The notes below the pieces were generated by a model, which did no database searches, was not told where the DNA came from, and saw nothing but the letters and a program-made list of their open reading frames with translations. Below, piece after piece: positions 40,760 to 49,346 of a DNA stretch of 64,000 nucleotides. Source of the DNA: Deltaproteobacteria bacterium GWA2_38_16 (GTDB lineage Bacteria; Bdellovibrionota; JACOXK01; 2-02-FULL-40-11). The stretch lies in assembly GCA_001797335.1 (NCBI GenBank), contig MGPE01000002.1, forward strand, positions 174,938 to 238,937, given 5' to 3'. The translations under genes and the position numbers were made by a program. Position 1 is the first letter of the stretch; the number at the start of each line of letters is the position of its first letter.

Positions 40760-42246
40760 TACAAATATTTCCTATACATCAAATGATACTGATCCAAAAT
40801 ATCCTCCTGCTGATAAAAGCGACTTACTCTTTTTTTAGCTACTTCTCCCAAATATTTTTTTAGCTCCGTATCTTTGAGAATTTTAATAATCGCCTCAGCC
40901 GTTTCATGCGGAGAAGCCAAAGAGGTTAAAATCCCACTTCTCCCCAGCACCTGATCTTCATGAGACCGTCCATACAAAAGTTCCCGATTAGCTCCCACTT
41001 CTGTTGCCACAACAGGAACCCCGCAGGCTCCCGCTTCTAACACCACCAAGGGCTGTCCTTCTGAAATACTGGTCAACACCAAAACATCTAAAGTAGAATA
41101 ATAATTCTCTGAAGAAACTCTTCCTAAAAATTCAATAACCGTATCCAAACCTAAAAGTTCGGTTAGGAGCACACATTCCTCATAATATTCCTCATCCTCT
41201 TCTGTAGGTCCCATGATTAAAACCTCAATATTAGAAACGTGTTCTTGAACAATCTTAATAGATCTTAAAAATGTTTTTACATCTTTAATGGGAACAACCC
41301 GGCCAATAAAACCAATTCGAAAACATTGCGGATTTTTTTTCTTAGGGCATTGATCCTCTGTCACGTGTGAAAATCGCTCTACTTCAATACCATTAGAAAT
41401 AATGGATATTTTTTCTGGATCCGCTCCTCCTTGAATTTGTTTAATACGATTCCCATCATAAATCGTTGAAATATGATCTGCATGGGCATAACTTAAACTG
41501 CCTAAAAATTGAAACGTCGATATCCACCATTGTTTAAAAAAACCTGGATTTTTTTGTGCTTTAACATCTGATTCCGATATAAGCGTTGGGATCCACTGGG
41601 CTTCAGAAATATCAATCTTTCGTTCTTCTGTATAAATTCCATGTTCTGTTAGCAAATATGGCTTTTGATATAATAGTTTTGCCGCTACGGCGTACAATCC
41701 TGCATATCCTGTACACATTGAATGATAAAGGCGTGCTTTTGGAATGGGACTGGATAAAATTTTAAAAATCGGAAAATAAATAAATCTAAAATTCCAAAAA
41801 AAATCTGAAAAATCTGTTTTTAATCCACCTTCTTGATAGAGCTGAATAAGAATATTCCAAACCTCTTTTCGATACAAAAGATCTCCTATTTCTACTTTTT
41901 TAGTTCGAGGATTAAAAAATGTTTCATACATCTCTGAAAATAAAGAAACATCGCCACGTCTGGCACATCGATGAAATTCAATAACACGATCCCAAAGATG
42001 AGGATCTATTTTTTGAGAAGTCATTTCATCTGAAAAATTAAAATCAAATAAAAAAATTTCATGAAATTCTTTAATATTATTAGGGATAGGATACTTAAGT
42101 TCTTTTACAGAATCACCAGAAGCCGCTAAATGAATAATTGAAAAATTAAGATGAGGAAGATTTCGAATTAAATCGTATACACACACCGACACTCCCCCTG
42201 CAACATACGGATATGTTCCCTCTAAAATAAGGCATACATCATTCAT
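40759..42246 (-). CDS. pelF: PelF, Pel glycosyltransferase
   Basis: The 495-residue cytoplasmic GT4-type enzyme starts DVCLILEGTYPYVAGGVSVCVYDLI, the PelF signature, and has the nucleotide-sugar motif SEGQPLVVLEAGACGVPVVATEVGANREL and GRVVPIKDVKTFL. PelF polymerises the amino-sugar Pel chain from UDP-sugars. It is coupled to the HEAT-protein gene upstream (4-bp overlap) and to pelG downstream. Confidence 0.95.
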   Translation of the reverse strand: MNDVCLILEGTYPYVAGGVSVCVYDLIRNLPHLNFSIIHLAASGDSVKELKYPIPNNIKEFHEIFLFDFNFSDEMTSQKIDPHLWDRVIEFHRCARRGDVSLFSEMYETFFNPRTKKVEIGDLLYRKEVWNILIQLYQEGGLKTDFSDFFWNFRFIYFPIFKILSSPIPKARLYHSMCTGYAGLYAVAAKLLYQKPYLLTEHGIYTEERKIDISEAQWIPTLISESDVKAQKNPGFFKQWWISTFQFLGSLSYAHADHISTIYDGNRIKQIQGGADPEKISIISNGIEVERFSHVTEDQCPKKKNPQCFRIGFIGRVVPIKDVKTFLRSIKIVQEHVSNIEVLIMGPTEEDEEYYEECVLLTELLGLDTVIEFLGRVSSENYYSTLDVLVLTSISEGQPLVVLEAGACGVPVVATEVGANRELLYGRSHEDQVLGRSGILTSLASPHETAEAIIKILKDTELKKYLGEVAKKRVSRFYQQEDILDQYHLMYRKYL

Positions 42247-44234
42247 GCACTTACCATCCTTTGGTTTACAATACTTCTAATCGCCACTTTGGCATATTGA
42301 GAAACACGAGGGTCCGGATCTTGATATGCCAATGTACATAAATTTTCTAACGCCTCACGATTTGAAATTTTTTCTAAAATACGTGCACACAATTTTCGAA
42401 CATCTGAACACGAATGTAAAAGCCCTCGTTTTAATGCGGCTATGGGCAAAATAGAATTTTTAGGATCTTTTTCATTCATTCGGCCATTAATCACTTCTAA
42501 AATATCTACCATGAGGGGATCTGACCAGGTCGTTTGTTCTAAAAGATGTAAGAGAATATCTAAGTCTTCTCCCACCAAATTCGTCAATGCAGAAATAAAA
42601 TATAATCGATGAGAAAGCGATGCCTGCTCCATGACCATGAGCAGTTTTATCAACGCATCCGATTTATGGGCCACATCGCAGTGAAAAAAAGACAAAGACA
42701 CTAAAATTTCTTGATATAAAGTCGCCTCCACAAAACGGCTGGATAAAAGTTTAATGAGCAATGCGACATCCCCATCAATAATACAATTAATAGCTTCTTT
42801 GGCCTTTAATTTCACTTGAGCATCTTGAGATCTCATTACTAATTGAAATAATGGAATAACAGCAGAAAGATCATAGCTTTCTCCTAAAATTTGTGCGGCC
42901 AAATAGGTAATATTGACATCTGGGTAAGAAAGCTTATTCAACAAAACATCAATGAGTTTTTGAGTAAAAAATATTTTTTTATCTTTCGCCTTTAAAGCAA
43001 TATGTTTTAATAAAAGCTGTTGGGTTAATTTAGGAGTTTTTTGATTTTCCAAAAGTTCTACCACAAAAGGCACTTCTTCAGGTCCCATGAGCTGTGCTAA
43101 AGAAAGCATGGCAGAATAACTAACCACTGGATTTCCATCTAATACCTTTTTTAAAATCGGGATAGCTTTTTTATTTTCAGTATAGGCCAGAGCTTCTGCA
43201 GCAGCGGCCCTAATATGAAGGTCTAATTCTTTTAATACAACCTGTGATAAATACAAAAATGCTTTTGGATGCTGCGTCTTAGCCATTTGGATAAAAAGTT
43301 GTACCCGAACTTCTTTATTTTGAGTCTTCCTCATCTTGTAATATTGCTGAAAAGCAATGCCAGAGGATACTTGGTCCAAACAAAATATTGCTACATTTTT
43401 AACATTTTGATCGGAATTGAGTGCTGCTACGTCCAATAACATAGGAACCACTTTTTTATCTTGAATTTTGCTTAGACGCTTACAGGCTTCTATTTGACAC
43501 GTGGTATTCTTATCCTCCCTCAATATGTTGGCTAAATCTGAAATAACTTTTTTTTGCCCCAGTCGGCCAATGGCCCAAATAGCTACGTGACGAATGGTTG
43601 CTCTTTCATCTTTTAAAAATGGCCTTAATTTTCTCCAACCTTTTAAAGATGAAAAACCCATATCTCCTAAGGCAAAGAGGGTTGCATACAACACATCGGT
43701 ATTCGTATCTTGCAAACAGATTTCAAGTTGAGGGATGGCCCTTCTTTCTTGCAATTCCCTAAGCGCATCCACACATTCTTTTTTAAGTTTTGGAGAGCCT
43801 CCTTCAGCCAGCACACGGACTAAAATAGGCCCACAGGCGTTTTTACGATATTTAGCGGCCATTCGGGCTGCAAAAATTTTTCCCTCTTCTTTTGCTTGTA
43901 ATAAAATTTGAACCAGCACATTAATTTTATTTTTTTCAGAGATCACATCCTGTTTTAGAATTTTTTCAATGGAGAACATCGCTTCTTTAGAAATTCTCAA
44001 GCGAGCATCTGATAAAAGTTCCAAAATATACTTTAAGGATGACACAAACATATTTTTTGAAATCCAGCGGCAAAAATAAATCATCATTAAATCATCTGTT
44101 TTATCCATCATCTCCCAAAATAGGGGGAGCGCTTCTTCTGAAGTCGTGTCCATTAAATTTAAATAAGCCTGATTTCTAATCCTCCAATCACTGTGTTGAA
44201 GGCCTTCTAGAATATGTGAAATTTTTTCTTTCAT
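42243..44234 (-). CDS. HEAT-repeat protein within the Pel operon
   Basis: The 663-residue protein has no signal peptide and consists almost wholly of HEAT/armadillo-like helix pairs of ~30 residues, for example AIPQLEICLQDTNTDVLYATLFALGDMG, ATIRHVAIWAIGRLGQ and DLHIRAAAAEALAYTENKKAIPILKKVL. It overlaps both neighbours by 4 bp (ATGA), so it is translated with PelE and PelF. Standard pel operons have no such gene. It probably acts as a cytoplasmic scaffold for the PelDEFG complex; this is inference from position. Confidence 0.9.
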   Translation of the reverse strand: MKEKISHILEGLQHSDWRIRNQAYLNLMDTTSEEALPLFWEMMDKTDDLMMIYFCRWISKNMFVSSLKYILELLSDARLRISKEAMFSIEKILKQDVISEKNKINVLVQILLQAKEEGKIFAARMAAKYRKNACGPILVRVLAEGGSPKLKKECVDALRELQERRAIPQLEICLQDTNTDVLYATLFALGDMGFSSLKGWRKLRPFLKDERATIRHVAIWAIGRLGQKKVISDLANILREDKNTTCQIEACKRLSKIQDKKVVPMLLDVAALNSDQNVKNVAIFCLDQVSSGIAFQQYYKMRKTQNKEVRVQLFIQMAKTQHPKAFLYLSQVVLKELDLHIRAAAAEALAYTENKKAIPILKKVLDGNPVVSYSAMLSLAQLMGPEEVPFVVELLENQKTPKLTQQLLLKHIALKAKDKKIFFTQKLIDVLLNKLSYPDVNITYLAAQILGESYDLSAVIPLFQLVMRSQDAQVKLKAKEAINCIIDGDVALLIKLLSSRFVEATLYQEILVSLSFFHCDVAHKSDALIKLLMVMEQASLSHRLYFISALTNLVGEDLDILLHLLEQTTWSDPLMVDILEVINGRMNEKDPKNSILPIAALKRGLLHSCSDVRKLCARILEKISNREALENLCTLAYQDPDPRVSQYAKVAIRSIVNQRMVSA

Positions 44235-45202
44235 GAATTAACCCATTGAATATCTTTCCAATTTCCCAATTCCAAATTAGATTCTGATATTAGAATTGCA
44301 CATTCTTCATCGTTTGCATTGAGTTCACAGGCTCGTTTCAAAATAAGCAGCGCTTGATCCGGACGATGAATAGCCAAATAATTTTTAGCCATATTTTTTA
44401 AAATATGAGACTGTTTGGGATCTTCTTGTAAAGACAATACATATTCATTGAGCGCTAATTTATAATAATAATCCGAAGTGACTGAATCTAAAATTCCTAA
44501 AGAACAAAAGTGCGAATAGAGATCACCCAAATGATTATGCGTTTCCTTATTTTTTGTGTGTTTCAACTTTTCTTTAAACATTAAAATCTGTTCATTGCAT
44601 TCATCTTCTATTTTTTTTAGTTTGAGGGAAGCACAATATCGAAGCTCAGGGTTGGGATCTTTTAAAATACTTTTAATCAAATATACGGATTCTTTGGTTT
44701 TTATTTTAGAAAGCTGATCGAGGGCTCCTTTTTTTAGCTCACTATCGTTATTTTTTAAAATATCAATATAAGGTTCCACCTCTAAACTTTCATGAATGGT
44801 TTCTGCGATATCTTCTTCTGTCATGTCGGGGGGCATGATGTGTAGAGATTGACTCCACTCTTCCTCTTCTGTCTCTTCCTCTAAAAAATCTTGCTTCTGA
44901 GGAGTTAAAAAGAAGGCCCCTCCTAAAAAAAGAAGAGCCCCCACCATGAGAAATAACGAAAAAGAAAAAGCCCCGAGAAAAAATGTCCAAAATAAATGCC
45001 ATGAAAAAATGTTTTGAGAAAGTCTAAAAAATAAAACTACGGAAAAAGAAAATAAAAGACTGGAAAATACATGTACATAAAGAGCGGGAAAAAGATGAGG
45101 GAAATGAGTATTGTGAATATAGGGCCAAAGAAAATAAAGTTCGCCCGCCAGAGACAAACTATAACTTAAAATGGCTAACAAATATTTTACAAGTCTTATC
45201 AC
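44231..45202 (-). CDS. pelE: PelE-like membrane protein with HEAT and TPR segments
   Basis: The 323-residue protein has three or so N-terminal helices (LLAILSYSLSLAGELYFLW; FPALYVHVFSSLLFSFSVVLFF; FLGAFSFSLFLMVGALLFLGG), then a cytoplasmic part with a HEAT-like unit (KKGALDQLSKIKTKESVYLIKSIL) and TPR-like helices (HILKNMAKNYLAIHRPDQALLILKRA). PelE in Pseudomonas is a membrane protein with cytoplasmic TPRs that links PelD to PelG. Sequence identity is not obvious, so the call rests on topology and position between pelD and pelF. Confidence 0.75.
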   Translation of the reverse strand: MIRLVKYLLAILSYSLSLAGELYFLWPYIHNTHFPHLFPALYVHVFSSLLFSFSVVLFFRLSQNIFSWHLFWTFFLGAFSFSLFLMVGALLFLGGAFFLTPQKQDFLEEETEEEEWSQSLHIMPPDMTEEDIAETIHESLEVEPYIDILKNNDSELKKGALDQLSKIKTKESVYLIKSILKDPNPELRYCASLKLKKIEDECNEQILMFKEKLKHTKNKETHNHLGDLYSHFCSLGILDSVTSDYYYKLALNEYVLSLQEDPKQSHILKNMAKNYLAIHRPDQALLILKRACELNANDEECAILISESNLELGNWKDIQWVNS

Positions 45203-46632
45203 ATTAACATATTCAAAAGTTCAATCTCTGACTGCATCTTTGGGCTAAATGAACTTTCTGAAATCACAAATTCCAATTCTTTCTCAACCTCTTGAAAAGG
45301 CTTAAATCCATAAGAATGAATTTCTTCTACTATCTTGGTTTTTATTTTTTGAAGTTCTTCCCCCTGCACGGTCGGTAACATCATCCCAAATGCATATCGT
45401 GACTCATACTGAGAAATTAAATCAATATCCCGAAGTTGATGTTTTAAAATCAAATAAATAGATTTTAAGAGAGAAAGCTGCTTAGATACTTCTACACTGT
45501 CTACTTCCTTTAGTTTTAAAACAAGCACGGACAGGGGTAGGGCATATTTCTTCGCTCTTAAAAATTCTTCTCGAAGTCTTTGCTTAAAATAATCATACGT
45601 ATAACACCCCACAATTTCATCTTGAATATTTCTGGCTTTAACGGTTTGAAAATATAATGCATTTTCCAAAGAAGAAGAAAGCCAATCTAAAATAATAGAA
45701 AACATCTTCATCGTAGAAGGCGTAAATCGAAGAAAAGACAATTTTTCAATCGTTAAAATGCCCATTACCGATCCATCTTTTTTCACCAACGGGCCAGCCA
45801 TGAGCGGCCCCCCTTTTAGGGTTGAAAATTCATGAGAGGTTAAGGCTTCGCGAATGGAAATCATTTTTTTAGTTTCAAAAGCAATGCCGATCAATCCCTC
45901 TGTCTTTGAAACCGCCTTCCCCTCTTCATACGTCAATCTTCCGGGTCCTGTCGCTGAAGGACGCTCTCCATCGTCCGTCCTCGTAAACTGCGGGCGCGGC
46001 GATGGAGCCTCTCCTTCAGCGCCACCCGCACGATAAGTAGTTTTTAAAGTCAAAAGACCATTTTCCAGCATATACAAAGACGATTGCGTTACCTCTAAAT
46101 GGTCACTTAAAATCTGGAGGGCTCCTGCATAAATATCTTCTAGTTTAAAAGATTCTAATCGCTTAGCCGTCTCATAGAGAGTCGTCACCGTTGTCAACTC
46201 CCCCACAATGCGTTTTTCAAGTTCATTTTTAGCTTTTTCTAAAAGTGCTCGTTCTTTTTCAATTTGAAAAAGTGTTTTTTGAAGTTGATTGTTCCTCTCT
46301 TTAAACTCAAAAATACGATAAATTTTCTCCTGACTGATTTGTCCAACCAATCCCCCCATCAATATAAATAGCGCCGGTTCTAAAAGATATTTTAAATCCC
46401 AAAATGTTTCTAAAGCTTTCTTATCAAGCGAGGCATAAAGAAGGGTTGAAAATAAAATAGCTGAACATGTTCCGCTCACCACTCCTGCTACCACTCCATA
46501 GCGAACTGCCATCATGAGAGTCACTAGCCAAAAATAATAGGGATGAAGCTTAAATTCAGGTAAAAATAAGAAAAAAAGGGAAATAACACCCAGCGCAACC
46601 GCTGTTTCCAACAAAAAAGAAGTTGTTTTCAC
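45199..46632 (-). CDS. pelD: PelD-like c-di-GMP receptor
   Basis: The 477-residue protein has four N-terminal helices, a coiled coil (NNQLQKTLFQIEKERALLEKAKNELEKR region), a GAF domain and a degenerate GGDEF domain. In the latter RDID (residues 401-404) sits five residues before ESRYAF, where active cyclases have GGDEF: the inhibitory-site RxxD is kept while the catalytic motif is lost. This is how Pseudomonas PelD binds c-di-GMP to switch on Pel synthesis. An in-frame GC-rich palindrome adds ~27 residues to a GAF loop (about residues 204-230). Confidence 0.87.
   Translation of the reverse strand: MKTTSFLLETAVALGVISLFFLFLPEFKLHPYYFWLVTLMMAVRYGVVAGVVSGTCSAILFSTLLYASLDKKALETFWDLKYLLEPALFILMGGLVGQISQEKIYRIFEFKERNNQLQKTLFQIEKERALLEKAKNELEKRIVGELTTVTTLYETAKRLESFKLEDIYAGALQILSDHLEVTQSSLYMLENGLLTLKTTYRAGGAEGEAPSPRPQFTRTDDGERPSATGPGRLTYEEGKAVSKTEGLIGIAFETKKMISIREALTSHEFSTLKGGPLMAGPLVKKDGSVMGILTIEKLSFLRFTPSTMKMFSIILDWLSSSLENALYFQTVKARNIQDEIVGCYTYDYFKQRLREEFLRAKKYALPLSVLVLKLKEVDSVEVSKQLSLLKSIYLILKHQLRDIDLISQYESRYAFGMMLPTVQGEELQKIKTKIVEEIHSYGFKPFQEVEKELEFVISESSFSPKMQSEIELLNMLM
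45944..46027. repeat. GC-rich palindromic element in frame within pelD
   Basis: CGCTGAAGGA (45952-45961) pairs with TCCTTCAGCG (46012-46021) and, inside, CTCCATCG (45966-45973) with CGATGGAG (46000-46007); outer GGGT/ACCC extend it. It is much richer in GC than the flanks, has no stop in the coding frame and encodes a low-complexity Gly/Pro/Arg stretch. Confidence 0.75.
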
Positions 46633-47000
46633 TGCTTCGTCATTTCTTTAATTTTTGTCACTAATTCGTTGGGCTGATACGGTTTTTTTACAATATATAC
46701 GTTTAACTCTAAAAGTTTTTGATGCTCATCATGAGTAAGTCCTTTAGCAGTCAGCATCATAATATGGAGGTCTTTGGTTTTTAAAGACCGTCGGATTTCT
46801 TGGCACAATTTTAGCCCATCTAGCCCGGGCATCATGTAATCTGTCACTATCAGTGTATAGGAATTTTTTTCTAATTCTTCCATAACCCCTGCAGGGTTAT
46901 TTCTGGTGGTCACAGAAAAATCATGAAATTCCAATAAGGAAGATAATAAAAATGTCACATCTTCTTCATCATCTACGACCAATATTTTATTTTTCACCAT
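46629..47000 (-). CDS. Single-domain response regulator in the Pel operon
   Basis: The 123-residue protein is a stand-alone receiver domain: acidic pair in ILVVDDEEDV, phospho-acceptor Asp54 in IVTDYMMPGLDG, and the conserved Lys in VKKPYQP; Thr of MLTAK is also present. No output domain follows. It overlaps pelD by 4 bp and follows pelB by 33 bp, so it is made with the Pel machinery and probably relays a phosphorylation signal to PelD or the HEAT protein. A cognate kinase is not in the operon. Confidence 0.92.
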   Translation of the reverse strand: MVKNKILVVDDEEDVTFLLSSLLEFHDFSVTTRNNPAGVMEELEKNSYTLIVTDYMMPGLDGLKLCQEIRRSLKTKDLHIMMLTAKGLTHDEHQKLLELNVYIVKKPYQPNELVTKIKEMTKQ

Positions 47001-47033
47001 ATGAAAATAATATACTAAAAATGAACCTATTGT

Positions 47034-49343
47034 CTAATGAAAGGAATAATTAAGCTCGGCAATTGCAACAGACTGAACCCCCTTGCTCACTAAAGAGCTT
47101 TCAGAGCTATAAGCATAGGTAGCGGACAAAAATAAACGATCAGACGCTTTCCATTCTCCCTTAAAAAAATAATTCCAAAGGGCCGTATCTTTTACATATA
47201 ATTTTCTTTCTCTATCCTCCCCGATGGCCCCACTCATGAATAACCGAAATTTCGACCACGGGGAATAATCCAATTGACTAACGATATAGTGAGAGAGGAT
47301 ACGCCCCACTAAAGGAGAATGAGCCACTAACAGTTCATTTTGAACGGCATGCTGATAGTCTAAAAAATATCCTATTTCAATCTTTGGTTTTTTAAAAAAA
47401 GCAAAGAGCGTTTTAACGGCCCCTGTTCCCACATGAGCCTTCCCTTTTCCTCGATCTGTAAAATACGCATTCCATCCTGTTCCTGTAATGAGAGTAAAAC
47501 GATTATCCAAAAAATATTCTGGCCGATATTCCCCGTATAGATCTCCTCCACTTTTAGTGCCTTTATATCGAATGGCATCAAGCGGAGAAGTCCAAAGCTC
47601 ATGAAAACGTCCCGTCATATCCACATAAAGTCCTTTGGCCATATCCCAGGTGATCTCTCCTACCGTCCCCATCGTTGAAAAAAGTCCTCCCATATACGCC
47701 TGAGGTTCTATGCTGATATTGATATTGTGGGTCACATCATATTTTATCCCCATTCCTACCGTTGAAATATCTTCCCGAATAGCAGGTGCTAAAGCGGTAT
47801 CTTTAACGCTAAGCCATCGATATCTCCCTGCCATTTGAAAACGATTAACCAAATATTTAGAAGCCTTAGTTTCCGAATGATGCGTAAATTCTCCCTGCCT
47901 TGATTTTTTATCCACCGTCTCTATATATTTATATTCTGTAAAAACCTTCCAGGCAGTTTGCTTTTTAATTTCTTTTCTAAACCATTCTAAAGAAGGATCT
48001 GAAAGATCTTGGAGAGCCCGGAGAGAATAAGAAGCTTTAAAATAGTCTTTTTGACTCACAAGCTGGGGCACTTTTAAAGACACCAATGCCACCTGCACTT
48101 CTTTGTCTTTAAGATGACGACTCACATATGCTTCTAAATAGGTTTTGGCTTGCTCAGAGTCTCCTTGCCAAAAATATAAAAATCCTAATTGACGTTTATA
48201 GCTGTCATTATGGGGCTCAAGACGACTCAAGTATTGATAAGCCGTCACGGCTTCTCCATGACGATTAGACCAAAGAGCTGTCTGAGCGATGCCTTCCCAA
48301 GCTCTTTTATTGTTGGGATCTTCCTCTTTAATTTGTTGATATGTTTTTAAAGCCTCTTTCAACTCATGTTTCCAAATATAAATTTGTGCCAGTTCGAATT
48401 GATAATCTTTGTTTTTAGGAAATTGCTGTGCCAAAAGCATATAGGCCGTGTGCGCCTTATCCAACTGGTCGATCTGAACATAAAAAGCTGCTTTCTTTTC
48501 TTGCCAATAAATTTTATTTGGCCAAGAAATTTTATCTGGAGAATTTTTCTCTAAATTTTCATACCACTGTTCAGCTTCATCAAATTTCTTTTGTTCTATT
48601 TTAATCTGCCCCACATGATCAAATACCTGAATATCAGTATCATTCATTTTTTTTGACTTATAAATCTCAGGAGATCTTAAATCCACGTAGGCCAAATATT
48701 GTTCCAGTGCTTTATCTAAATGTTCTTTCCATTCATAGGCATCGGCCAAAATAAATCTAAATTCAGGGTCTTTCTTATTTTTCCGAACCAAATCTTCGTA
48801 AATAGCGATTCCTTTTTCATACTCTCCTAAATGCATATAGGTATCTGCCAAGTCGTGATAATAAGAAGTTTCTTTGGGTTTAAGTTTAATCAGTTCTTGA
48901 TGATGAGGAACAGCCTTATCCAATTTTTTATACCAATGGTAAAAATCCGCTAATCGCTCATGTGTCTCAACATTGTTCGGAGCCAGGCGAGCCATTTCTT
49001 CTAACTGTGCCAGTTCATCCTTCACCCGATTACTCCATCGATATAATTGTGCCAATCGCTGTCGATATCCCACATGATGAGGGCGAAGCTCTACCAATCG
49101 TTCATAGAGTTTAAGTTCTTTTTCTGAAGCTCCTTGAGATTCTGCATACAAAGCTAAATCTTTTAAAAGCCGTGGGTCATCGGGATGTTTTAAAAGTTCC
49201 GCCTCTAAAATTTGAAATGCTTCTTCCCACTGAAAGCTTGCCATATACATTTCTGCTAAACGTCGTCCTCGAGGAAAAAGGGCATAAGCCACCGCTATAA
49301 AAATGATAATAAGCACAACCACTTTCCAAGAGTTAAATTTCAT
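47034..49343 (-). CDS. pelB: PelB-like TPR and outer-membrane barrel exporter
   Basis: The 769-residue protein has an N-terminal membrane anchor (VVVLIIIFIAVAYALFP), a long run of TPRs to about residue 460 (AFQILEAELLKHPDDPRLLKDLALYAESQ; AYQYLSRLEPHNDSYKRQLGFLYFWQG) and a C-terminal beta-barrel region ending AIAELNYSFH. This is the layout of PelB, whose periplasmic TPRs bind PelA and whose barrel exports Pel. Pseudomonas PelB is ~1,190 residues, so the TPR part here is shorter. It lies between pelA and the receiver gene. Confidence 0.88.
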   Translation of the reverse strand: MKFNSWKVVVLIIIFIAVAYALFPRGRRLAEMYMASFQWEEAFQILEAELLKHPDDPRLLKDLALYAESQGASEKELKLYERLVELRPHHVGYRQRLAQLYRWSNRVKDELAQLEEMARLAPNNVETHERLADFYHWYKKLDKAVPHHQELIKLKPKETSYYHDLADTYMHLGEYEKGIAIYEDLVRKNKKDPEFRFILADAYEWKEHLDKALEQYLAYVDLRSPEIYKSKKMNDTDIQVFDHVGQIKIEQKKFDEAEQWYENLEKNSPDKISWPNKIYWQEKKAAFYVQIDQLDKAHTAYMLLAQQFPKNKDYQFELAQIYIWKHELKEALKTYQQIKEEDPNNKRAWEGIAQTALWSNRHGEAVTAYQYLSRLEPHNDSYKRQLGFLYFWQGDSEQAKTYLEAYVSRHLKDKEVQVALVSLKVPQLVSQKDYFKASYSLRALQDLSDPSLEWFRKEIKKQTAWKVFTEYKYIETVDKKSRQGEFTHHSETKASKYLVNRFQMAGRYRWLSVKDTALAPAIREDISTVGMGIKYDVTHNINISIEPQAYMGGLFSTMGTVGEITWDMAKGLYVDMTGRFHELWTSPLDAIRYKGTKSGGDLYGEYRPEYFLDNRFTLITGTGWNAYFTDRGKGKAHVGTGAVKTLFAFFKKPKIEIGYFLDYQHAVQNELLVAHSPLVGRILSHYIVSQLDYSPWSKFRLFMSGAIGEDRERKLYVKDTALWNYFFKGEWKASDRLFLSATYAYSSESSLVSKGVQSVAIAELNYSFH

Positions 49344-49346
49344 ACT

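Noticed and set aside
45944-46027. Frameshift or assembly error in pelD
   Set aside because: The GC-rich stretch is in frame with both flanks and has nested inverted repeats, which fits an inserted palindrome.
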